Made by a program: the position numbers and the translations under genes
Notes under the pieces: model-generated
The model's input: only the letters and a program-made list of their open reading frames with translations
Databases searched by the model: none
Told to the model about the DNA's origin: nothing
In this document: in pieces, positions 42,546-50,514 of the stretch
How the letters are laid out: each line of letters starts with the position of its first letter
How positions within the stretch are numbered: the stretch's first letter is position 1
Assembly (NCBI RefSeq): GCF_900128905.1
Contig: NZ_FQTV01000018.1
Coordinates: 22,105 to 86,104, forward strand
Length of the DNA stretch: 64,000 nt
Direction of reading: 5' to 3'
Source of the DNA: Bacteroides luti
Lineage (GTDB): Bacteria > Bacteroidota > Bacteroidia > Bacteroidales > Bacteroidaceae

Positions 42546-45545
42546 TTAGAAGTTAACATTAAGGCCTAAGCTGAAGGTACGAGACAATGGATAACGGCTA
42601 CTGTCAATTCCGTTGATAGCAACTTCAGGATCAAAACCAGAGTAATTAGTAAATGTAACCAGGTTCTCACAAGACATATTAATACGGGCAGAGTTAATAT
42701 TCATCTTTTGAATCCATCGTTGAGGGAAAGTATAACCTAAGGTTACATTCTTGATACGCAAATAGGAGCCATTTTCAATGAAACGATTGGAAGCACGACA
42801 GTTTTGATTAGGATCTGCATAGACTGCACGTGGCATTGAATAGCTGGTGCCTTCTCCTGTCCATCGGTTAAGAACTGCTGTTGTCTGGTTGTATGCAGCA
42901 GACATACCTTCGGAACTGATAGCATTCACATTATAAATATCATTGCCTTCAACTCCCTGTAAAAAGATTGAAAGATCGAAACCTTTATAGGAGAATGTGT
43001 TATTCATGGAGAATATCCAGTCTGGATTAGGATTACCAATGATAGTACGGTCGTTTTCATTAATAACACCATCATTGTTCAGATCATTAAACTTGATATC
43101 ACCGGCAGCTGTACCACCTTGTACCTGAACGGCGTGTTTGGCAACTTCATCACTTGTCTGGAAAATACCTCCTGTAACATAGCCATAAAAAGCATTGATC
43201 GGAGCTCCAACTTTCTGAATTGTAAGGTAAGAATTATTATACTGATTCTGATATAAAGGAGTGTTACTATTTAAGTCAACAATCTTGTTTTTGTTGTAAG
43301 TGGCAGTAACGGATGTTTCCCACTTGAATGCATCATTAAAGTTAACTGTGTTCAGAGTCATTTCAACACCTTTATTCTGAACTTTACCGGCATTGGTAAA
43401 GGTTGTTGTTGTGTCTTCGAATCCGGATGTAATAGGAATAGCAGCTTTTACCAACATATCACAAGTATTCTTTATATAAGCATCGACGGCAAAGTATACG
43501 CGACGATTTAACATAGAAAGATCAAAACCCAGATTGGTTTGACGAACTTCTTCCCAATGAATGTTTGGATTTGCCATAGTAACAGTTGACAAGGCATTTA
43601 CTGTTGTACCACCAAAGCTATAAACACCAGTATTGTAAGTTGATGCAAAATTGTAATTACCAATTTCCTGATTACCGGTAATTCCATATCCAAAACGGAA
43701 TTTCAAATCATCAATAACATTTGTTTTAGGGAACCAGCTTTCTTGTGATATTCTCCAGGCTGTTGAGAATGATGGGAAAATACCATATTTATGTCCGGAG
43801 CCAAAACGAGATGATCCATCGCGACGAACTGTAGCGGTTAATAAATATTTGTCAGCATAATCATAATTTGCGCGAGCCATCAAAGAGAATATTGCCCATT
43901 CATTTTGATTACCATCAGCACTTTTGATTGTAGAACCATTACCCAACTGACTTACAGAATCATACAAGAAACCACTTTTTTGGGCAGAAATAAAATCATA
44001 TTTATTATTCTGAGCACTCGTACCAGCCATTACACTAACATGGTGTTTGCCAAAGGAGTTATCATAAGTGAAATAGTTATCCCATAAGTAAGTAAATGAT
44101 TTCTTGCTTGATTGGAAACGACTTGATTCTGCTACGGCAATCGGTTTCCAGGCATAAGCTGGAGTGAAGTTATTTTCATACCAGAACTTAGCATCGTACC
44201 CAAAAGTACTTTTAAACTTCAGATATTTGGCTAAAGTTATTTCGGCAGAAATATTTGCCAGCAAGTTATATCCTTTTGTATTGTTATGGGTTGTTTCTGC
44301 CGTACCAATCGGATTGCGAATGTCGCCATACCAATAAGCATTTCCTATTGGGCCGGACCATCCTCCATCTTCATCTTTTATACTTTGGGTTGGTAAAGCA
44401 TACATTGCATTGGCAATACTATAATCGCCTGAATTTTTATTATCAGTGCTAAATGTAATATTGTTAATAAGCTTCAACCAATTATTAAGTTTGAAGTCGG
44501 TGTTGCTTTGAAAAGTATAACGACGATAATCTGTGTTACGCACAATACCATCTTGATCATAAAGTCCACCTGATATATAATAGTGCTTGGTTTCATCGCC
44601 ACCAGAGAAATTCAAAGTATAATTTTGTGTTACACCTGTCTTTAGTAATTCATCGAGCCAGTTTGTTCCAACACCTAAAGTAGAAGGATCATTCCAGGCT
44701 GGATTAGTTCCCAAACCTGCATTACCTAACATATCATTGCTATATGCAGCATACTGTTTTGCATTTAGCATATCGGGTACATTTGTTGCATCCTGAATGT
44801 TCCAGTTGGCTGTAACTCCGATAATTCCTTTTCCGTTTTTACCTTTCTTTGTAGAAATAAGGACTACACCATTTGCTCCACGAGAACCATAAATGGCTGT
44901 AGCTGATGCATCCTTAAGAACGTCTACTCGTTCCACATCTACCATGTTAATAGAGGATAATCCCAGATCAGTAGGCACGCCATCGATAACAACCAGTGGA
45001 TTGCTGTTGTTGATAGTGCCTAATCCACGAATCTTAATAGCTACATTATCACCCGGAGCACCGGCATCGTTTATCTGTACACCCGATACTTTGCCTTGCA
45101 AAGCCTGACCAATATTGGCCACAGGTGCATCCTTCAGATCTTTGGCTCCAACAGAACCAACAGCACCTGTTAAATCACTCTTTTTAGCTGTTCCATAACC
45201 AATAACAACTACCTCATTCAGTACCTTACTGTCTTCCTGCAAGACTATATCTAAAATACTCTTTGCTGCAACGTGTTGTTCCTGGGGTATATAACCGATA
45301 AAAGAGAACACCAAAGTTGATTTAGGATTTACATTAGAAAGTACATAATGGCCATCAACGTCTGTAATTGTTCCATTTGTTGTACCTTTTACAACGACAT
45401 TTGCTCCAATGATTGGTTCGCCGGATTCTGTTTTAACTTGTCCTTGAACCTTGATTTGCTGTGCAAAAACATTCACTGAAAAAAATAGCCCCAGCAACCA
45501 TAAAAATATACTGCTGTAGCTTTTTGATTGAAATACTTTTTTCAT
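42546..45545 (-). CDS. SusC/RagA-family TonB-dependent transporter (PUL2)
   Basis: The 999-residue protein has a signal peptide (ending near VFAQQ, residue 30), a carboxypeptidase D-like domain (about 33-110), the 'LNEVVVIGYGTAKKSDLTGAV' SusC signature region near 114-134, a plug domain and a 22-strand-type barrel ending LGLNVNF. It imports oligosaccharides across the outer membrane, here probably isomalto-oligosaccharides. It is the first gene of PUL2, directly downstream of the SusR-like regulator. Confidence 0.95.
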   Translation of the reverse strand: MKKVFQSKSYSSIFLWLLGLFFSVNVFAQQIKVQGQVKTESGEPIIGANVVVKGTTNGTITDVDGHYVLSNVNPKSTLVFSFIGYIPQEQHVAAKSILDIVLQEDSKVLNEVVVIGYGTAKKSDLTGAVGSVGAKDLKDAPVANIGQALQGKVSGVQINDAGAPGDNVAIKIRGLGTINNSNPLVVIDGVPTDLGLSSINMVDVERVDVLKDASATAIYGSRGANGVVLISTKKGKNGKGIIGVTANWNIQDATNVPDMLNAKQYAAYSNDMLGNAGLGTNPAWNDPSTLGVGTNWLDELLKTGVTQNYTLNFSGGDETKHYYISGGLYDQDGIVRNTDYRRYTFQSNTDFKLNNWLKLINNITFSTDNKNSGDYSIANAMYALPTQSIKDEDGGWSGPIGNAYWYGDIRNPIGTAETTHNNTKGYNLLANISAEITLAKYLKFKSTFGYDAKFWYENNFTPAYAWKPIAVAESSRFQSSKKSFTYLWDNYFTYDNSFGKHHVSVMAGTSAQNNKYDFISAQKSGFLYDSVSQLGNGSTIKSADGNQNEWAIFSLMARANYDYADKYLLTATVRRDGSSRFGSGHKYGIFPSFSTAWRISQESWFPKTNVIDDLKFRFGYGITGNQEIGNYNFASTYNTGVYSFGGTTVNALSTVTMANPNIHWEEVRQTNLGFDLSMLNRRVYFAVDAYIKNTCDMLVKAAIPITSGFEDTTTTFTNAGKVQNKGVEMTLNTVNFNDAFKWETSVTATYNKNKIVDLNSNTPLYQNQYNNSYLTIQKVGAPINAFYGYVTGGIFQTSDEVAKHAVQVQGGTAAGDIKFNDLNNDGVINENDRTIIGNPNPDWIFSMNNTFSYKGFDLSIFLQGVEGNDIYNVNAISSEGMSAAYNQTTAVLNRWTGEGTSYSMPRAVYADPNQNCRASNRFIENGSYLRIKNVTLGYTFPQRWIQKMNINSARINMSCENLVTFTNYSGFDPEVAINGIDSSRYPLSRTFSLGLNVNF

Positions 45546-45597
45546 AAATGAAATCTAAAGTTAATATTATTGTTACTTGCAACTTATCATTGCATCA

Positions 45598-45605
45598 CAA
45601 AAATA
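45598..45605 (-). promoter_or_regulatory. Candidate -7 element of the PUL2 susC promoter
   Basis: Minus-strand TATTTTTG matches TAnnTTTG and lies 53 bp before the susC start. No -33 TTTG is present, as expected for an activator-dependent promoter. Confidence 0.45.
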
Positions 45606-45638
45606 TTTAATCTTGGACCTTCATTTATAATAGATAGA

Positions 45639-45716
45639 AAAAAAGTAGTGCTTTTTGAAGTTTATATAGTTGATAGCTAGTGTGTTATATTATTTTTAGA
45701 TGCCCAAAAAAGTAGT
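45639..45716. promoter_or_regulatory. Direct repeats AAAAAAGTAGT between regulator and susC
   Basis: AAAAAAGTAGT occurs at 45639-45649 and again at 45706-45716, 67 bp apart, upstream of the susC -7 element. They are candidate sites for the SusR-like regulator. Confidence 0.4.
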
Positions 45717-45725
45717 TGTTTTTAT

Positions 45726-47396
45726 TTATTTTTTTGTTATTCTACTTATGTTCATAACTTTTTCTTCGAGCTCGTTCCTGTCGCCAATAGCCTTATTACG
45801 AACCTTTACACGATAATTGTAGATTGTAGTAACGGAATAACGTAGAAACTCAGCTATCTTGACGCTATCAGTAATTCCAAGACGAATGAGTGCAAAAATG
45901 CGTAATACAGTGGTTAACTGATTTTCTGATTTAGGATATTCACGGCCATCTTCTACTAACAACTCATTAAATTCATCCACAAAGTTTGGAAATAAATGCA
46001 GAAATGTATCATCAAAGTTTTCATAAAACTCTTTCAATTCATCTTCAATAATCTGATTAGAACGTAGTTTCTTGAACAGAGCTTCAACTTTCTCATTTTG
46101 AGCAATCTTGCACAATAAGTGGCGATAATTCTCCATCTTGTCAATATGCAGAGAACAGAAATTCATATAATGACCTATGTATTCCTCTTTGATACGATTA
46201 GATTCAATAAGTGCATTATTAGAATCTCTTAATTGTTTATTTGATTCGACGAGCTTTTCATTCAGGAGTTTCTGTTCAATATTCATTTCTTGCAAGCCTT
46301 TTGCCAGATTCTGGAGTTGCTCACGGGCAAGAACTAAGTTTTTATATTGTTTATAAAGAAAGAATAGCGCAAACATTAATAAAATAGTCAGAAAACTAAC
46401 GATAGCCAGCGCGATAGTTCGTTGCATTTCTTTTTTATGCAACTTTTGCTGATATGCCTTCTCTACTATCGGAAAGAACTTGGAAACTTCAATAGTTCGT
46501 AAACGAGCATTACAGAATGCTGCATCTTCCATTGAACATTTCAGATAATTATAAGAACGATCTAAATCACCTTCATCATATAGAATCTGAGCTAGTTCAC
46601 GCAACGAAACATATTCTTTGGCTCCTCTTTCAATGTCAGAAAGGGATGATATGGCTAAATAGTATTTTCTCTTATCATTATCACGATTTTTTCTATAAGC
46701 GAGTGACATGGTATATGCTAATGTTCCGATGCTGGGGTCGTTTTTCTTCAGATTATTCATATAACCGGATAGCAACAAGATTGCTTCATTCGCTTTGTTA
46801 TTATAGATCAATCCATCTGCTTTTACAATAACATATGCATAAGTCTGTTTTTTATTGACTATTAATAAAGAATCCCGATAATGGTCTGTTAATTCAGCAT
46901 ACTTTTTCTTGTCCGATTCAAGCATGGAATAGTCACTCATTAAACCATATATTGTTCTGTACAGGTAATAATAGTAGGGAACAAGATATTCGGCAAGTTT
47001 ACTTCGGTCTACAGTGTTAAGAATATCAAGTGCTTCTTTATACATTCCTGTAATGCCATATACTTCAGCTAGATTCATGTTAGAATCGTCTATATACGAT
47101 CTTTTACCTATCTTTTTAGCCAACTGCATCTTCTTCTGGGCATAATAAGCGCAAGAATCGGTATTAAATGCCCGAAACTCATCGAATATTTTTCCTAAAA
47201 TAGCATAGTTCTGCTCATCATTATGCAAAGGGTATATGCTTTCAATTTGCCTGATACGCCCCACCTTATCATTAAAATAAGATTCACGGTTTTTAATTGT
47301 GTGATCAAGCTCATTCAATAAAGATTCAATATCCTGACCTTTTACATAAGAGATATTGTAAATTATCAATATAAGAAGAATTATAATCTTTTTCAT
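45726..47396 (-). CDS. SusR-like membrane-bound PUL regulator (PUL2)
   Basis: The 556-residue protein has a signal peptide (first 20 residues), TPR-like helical repeats outside the cytoplasm (about 25-320), one transmembrane helix (about 330-350, 'IALAIVSFLTILLMFALFFLY'-type, hydrophobic), a coiled coil (about 355-405) and a C-terminal DNA-binding region with 'DSVKIAEFLRYSVTTIYNYRVKVRNKA'-like helix-turn-helix residues near 510-535. SusR of B. thetaiotaomicron has the same length and layout and activates the starch genes when it senses oligosaccharide. By position it should control PUL2. Confidence 0.87.
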   Translation of the reverse strand: MKKIIILLILIIYNISYVKGQDIESLLNELDHTIKNRESYFNDKVGRIRQIESIYPLHNDEQNYAILGKIFDEFRAFNTDSCAYYAQKKMQLAKKIGKRSYIDDSNMNLAEVYGITGMYKEALDILNTVDRSKLAEYLVPYYYYLYRTIYGLMSDYSMLESDKKKYAELTDHYRDSLLIVNKKQTYAYVIVKADGLIYNNKANEAILLLSGYMNNLKKNDPSIGTLAYTMSLAYRKNRDNDKRKYYLAISSLSDIERGAKEYVSLRELAQILYDEGDLDRSYNYLKCSMEDAAFCNARLRTIEVSKFFPIVEKAYQQKLHKKEMQRTIALAIVSFLTILLMFALFFLYKQYKNLVLAREQLQNLAKGLQEMNIEQKLLNEKLVESNKQLRDSNNALIESNRIKEEYIGHYMNFCSLHIDKMENYRHLLCKIAQNEKVEALFKKLRSNQIIEDELKEFYENFDDTFLHLFPNFVDEFNELLVEDGREYPKSENQLTTVLRIFALIRLGITDSVKIAEFLRYSVTTIYNYRVKVRNKAIGDRNELEEKVMNISRITKK

Positions 47397-47470
47397 GTAT
47401 TAGAGATTCGTGTTTTCTATAATCCTACAGTTTAAGATAGGCAAAGGTAGTAAAATATGATTTACTTTAT

Positions 47471-48091
47471 CTAATCCTTCTTAACAGATTTAGAGCAACA
47501 ACAGCATTTAATAGGATGGTAAGAAATGATGGTCCCATATTTATCGAATTCGTAATGGCAACAATTCATCAGAGAATCTTTTAGCATTTGTCTGCCACGC
47601 TGAACACGCGATTTGGCTCCTGAAACAGATATATTTAATTCTTTGGATAACTGAATTTGAGATAGGCCTTGAATTTCTACCATATTCAATGCCTGAGCGT
47701 ATTTTTCAGGTAGAGAATTGATCATTTCCTGTAAGCCTGATGCAAGGTGCTTTGTTGGATTGTCTTCCAATTTGCTATCTGCTTCGTCAATAGCATTTAG
47801 TTCTTCATCGGAAAGAATCTGAACTTCAGAGAGTTTGGTCTTGTCTTTCCGATAATAATCGTTTATTGTATTTCTTGCAATCTGAAATACCCAGGCACAA
47901 ATTTTCGTTTCGTCTTTTATTGAGTGAATGTTTTCGTGTATTTTGATAAATGTTTCCTGTAAAATATCGTCGGCAAGTGAAGAATCAGGCATTCGTTTTA
48001 CTATATAAGTTTTTAACTGGTCAGAACATGCTTGCCAGATTGCTTCTGTACTATTATCCATAAATTTAGCTATTTCTTTATTAAAACTCAA
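47471..48091 (-). CDS. sigZ: SigZ-like ECF sigma factor with cysteine-rich tail
   Basis: The 206-residue protein has sigma region 2 (about 25-90, 'DDILQETFIKIHENIHSI') and region 4 (about 125-170, 'LSQIQLSKELNISVSGAKSRVQRG'). The 'SGAKSRVQRGRQMLKD' continuation and a CC pair followed by 'YEFDKYGTII' resemble the SigZ branch. The tail adds a CCCC run (total six cysteines in the last 32 residues), which could bind metal or sense thiol state. No anti-sigma gene is adjacent. It lies between the SusR-like regulator and a serine acetyltransferase. Confidence 0.82.
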   Translation of the reverse strand: MSFNKEIAKFMDNSTEAIWQACSDQLKTYIVKRMPDSSLADDILQETFIKIHENIHSIKDETKICAWVFQIARNTINDYYRKDKTKLSEVQILSDEELNAIDEADSKLEDNPTKHLASGLQEMINSLPEKYAQALNMVEIQGLSQIQLSKELNISVSGAKSRVQRGRQMLKDSLMNCCHYEFDKYGTIISYHPIKCCCCSKSVKKD

Positions 48092-48130
48092 AATTATATA
48101 AACTCATATCTTTACTTAAATACCCAATAA

Positions 48131-48162
48131 CAAAAATAGAATAAAGAATGCCTTATCAACAA
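48131..48162 (-). promoter_or_regulatory. Candidate promoter of the sigma factor gene
   Basis: Minus-strand TTG (48157-48159, with a second TTG beside it) and TATTTTTG (48131-48138) are 18 nt apart. The -7 element is 40 bp from the start. Confidence 0.45.
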
Positions 48163-48184
48163 CATTCTCTTGATTTTATTTTTA

Positions 48185-49000
48185 TTACACAGGTCTGATT
48201 GATAGTTCATTGTTATAATACACCATAGATTTTGCAGGAATGCTATGTGTAATAAAAACATTTCCTCCTACTATACTGTCTTTGCCAATAACGGTATCGC
48301 CACCTAAGATTGTTGCTCCGGCATAAATAGTCACATTATTTTCAATGGTGGGATGACGCTTGGTTTGAGCCAGACTTTTCTCTACACTTTTTGCTCCCAG
48401 AGTTACTCCCTGGTATATTTTTACGTTATCTCCGATAATAGTTGTTTCTCCTATCACAATTCCAGTTCCGTGATCTATTCCAAATGATCGGCCTATTGTT
48501 GCTCCGGGGTGAATATCAATACCTGTGATACTGTGTGAGTATTCAGAAAACATTCTAGCCAGCAGAGCCATATTTAATTGATATAGGGCATGTGCTACCC
48601 TGTGAATAAATATAGCGTAAAATCCAGGATAGATATGAATCACTTCTTCTATATTCCTGGCTGCTGGATCTCCTTTAAAAATAGCTTCGGCATCCTCAAT
48701 TAGTAAATCATAAATTTGAGGAAGGCTATAAAAGAAACGGCTCTCAGTTTCCAGTTCTTTTACTGAATCCATCTCTTGTATTGGTAAACAGAGTTCCCTA
48801 AACAATTTATATACTGTTAAATGACCTTGCTCTAATTGCATTTTATCTGGCATGCATAAGCATTGAACAGGGAATAGATATTTGAATAGCTCTCTGATAA
48901 ACTGCGATACTTTTTCTTTGCGCTCAGGAATGTCTTCCCAAAATCCTCTGCTCATGATTTTATTGAAAAGTTCTTCTTTTCTGTAATTACTTGCTTTCAT
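48185..49000 (-). CDS. Serine O-acetyltransferase, copy 2
   Basis: The 271-residue protein has the same layout as copy 1 at 21944: a helical N-terminal half, then 'GIDIHPGATIG', 'GIDHGTGIVIGE' and 'YQGVTLGAKSVEKS' of the hexapeptide beta-helix. It makes O-acetylserine, the cysteine precursor. It is divergent from a MATE-gshF operon, and the 128-bp region between them holds a symmetric four-box element. This suggests joint control of cysteine and glutathione synthesis. Confidence 0.9.
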   Translation of the reverse strand: MKASNYRKEELFNKIMSRGFWEDIPERKEKVSQFIRELFKYLFPVQCLCMPDKMQLEQGHLTVYKLFRELCLPIQEMDSVKELETESRFFYSLPQIYDLLIEDAEAIFKGDPAARNIEEVIHIYPGFYAIFIHRVAHALYQLNMALLARMFSEYSHSITGIDIHPGATIGRSFGIDHGTGIVIGETTIIGDNVKIYQGVTLGAKSVEKSLAQTKRHPTIENNVTIYAGATILGGDTVIGKDSIVGGNVFITHSIPAKSMVYYNNELSIRPV

Positions 49001-49030
49001 CTTTACTCTTTTTTATGGTGGTTCAACAAT

Positions 49031-49120
49031 AAAGACGCAATGTTTTTATGAAAGACGCAAAAACAACATCCTTTTTTGGAATAAAAATTCTGCGTCCTTT
49101 TAAATAGTTCTGCGTCTTTA
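49031..49120. promoter_or_regulatory. Symmetric four-box element AAAGACGCA x2 / TGCGTCTTT x2
   Basis: AAAGACGCAA occurs at 49031 and 49051, 20 bp apart. The complementary TGCGTCCTTT (49091) and TGCGTCTTTA (49111) are also 20 bp apart. The set is symmetric around position 49076, between the divergent serine acetyltransferase and MATE genes. It can act as an operator with four half-sites or fold as a long hairpin. Confidence 0.65.
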
Positions 49121-49128
49121 TAATAAAA

Positions 49129-50511
49129 ATGAAATTGCTAACAGACATGGCATTATTAAAAAAAGAAGTATCGGAGATTTTAAGCAAGGTTCAACCTGAT
49201 TCTATTATGAATCAGTTAGTACGGTTGGCGTTGCCGGTTATTGCGTCTTCGTTTATGTCAATGGCTTATAATTTTATCAATATGTTTTTTGTTGGAAAGT
49301 TTGGTAGTGAGGCTGTAGCTGCTGTTGGTTCTGCGGGATTTTATATGAATTTAAGTTGGGCCATATCTTCATTATTAACAGTTGGGGTGGGAATAAAAGT
49401 GTCTCATGCTATTGGGGAAAGTAATTTATTTATTGCAAGAAGCTATGTGAAGAATGGCTTACGGGCTGTAATAATGTTAGCACTGGCTTGTTTCGCTTTG
49501 CTGGCAATGACCCGGCAATTCTTGATAGGGCTCATTCAATTGAATAATCCTGTAATTGAAAAGGCTGCAACAGATTATTTACTCTTGGTAGGAATGAGTA
49601 TCCCGTTTTTATTTCAGAACTTATTTTTTACGAGTGTATTTATTGGTTATGGAGATAGTCGGTCGCCCTTTCGCATTAATGTAGCTGCATTAATAATCAA
49701 TATTCTGTTAGATTTTATTTTAATATTTCCTGTAGGACTGGGAATTAAGGGCGCAGCAATTGCTACCATCATATCACAGGCTATAGCTACAATATTGTTC
49801 TATAGGAAATTGAATAAGACTGAAGAACTGAAACCTGTTGAAACTGTTTATCAATATAGTTTTTTGAAAGATATTATAAAGCTAGGAATAAGTCCGGCTA
49901 TTCAGCGGATATCTTTTACTGCAGTAGCCATTGTAATGGCCCGTATTATAAGTGACTGGGGAGCCACCGCCATTGCTGTTCAAAAGGTGGGAGTGCAGAT
50001 TGAAGCAATCTCTTACATGACGGCAGGTGGTTTTGTCTCGGCTTTATCCACTATATCCGGAAAGGCTTACGGAGCAAGGGATTATCAGACACAATGGGCT
50101 GCTTTTCGTTCGGGAATGTTGCTTGCTTTTCTAATTGGAACTGCAACCTCTGTCTTGTTGATTGCTTTTCCCGGCTTTTTATTCTCAATCTTTTTAAGTG
50201 ATGCCGATAGTATAGCTATGGGGAGGGAGTATTTAATTATTCTGGGCTTTTCTCAACTTTTTATGTGCATGGAGTTAATGGCTACAGGAGCTTTCTTTGG
50301 CTGGGGACGAACTAATATACCGGCAATTTCCGGGATTATATTCACAGTAATCAGAATACCGACGGCTATTTCTTTTATTAATTTCTGGAAACATGCACTT
50401 TCATCTGTTTGGTGGAGCATTAGCATAAGCAGCATTGCAAAAGGAATATTACTTGTAACACTATATATTATTCTGTTTAAACTATTTATTAAAAAACATA
50501 ATTCAATTTAA
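49129..50511 (+). CDS. MATE-family multidrug/sodium antiporter
   Basis: The 460-residue protein has about 12 hydrophobic helices in two related halves. 'LALPVIASSFMSMAYNFINMFFVGKFGSEAVAAVG' marks the first half near 28-62 (key residues P31, N43, G50, A57), typical of the MATE/NorM-DinF group. It exports cationic compounds in exchange for Na+ or H+. Two in-frame start codons lie 18 bp apart (M1 and M7) and cannot be told apart. The gshF start is only 3 bp after its stop, so they form one operon, perhaps exporting glutathione-linked or toxic compounds. Confidence 0.9.
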   Translation: MKLLTDMALLKKEVSEILSKVQPDSIMNQLVRLALPVIASSFMSMAYNFINMFFVGKFGSEAVAAVGSAGFYMNLSWAISSLLTVGVGIKVSHAIGESNLFIARSYVKNGLRAVIMLALACFALLAMTRQFLIGLIQLNNPVIEKAATDYLLLVGMSIPFLFQNLFFTSVFIGYGDSRSPFRINVAALIINILLDFILIFPVGLGIKGAAIATIISQAIATILFYRKLNKTEELKPVETVYQYSFLKDIIKLGISPAIQRISFTAVAIVMARIISDWGATAIAVQKVGVQIEAISYMTAGGFVSALSTISGKAYGARDYQTQWAAFRSGMLLAFLIGTATSVLLIAFPGFLFSIFLSDADSIAMGREYLIILGFSQLFMCMELMATGAFFGWGRTNIPAISGIIFTVIRIPTAISFINFWKHALSSVWWSISISSIAKGILLVTLYIILFKLFIKKHNSI

Positions 50512-50514
50512 GTT

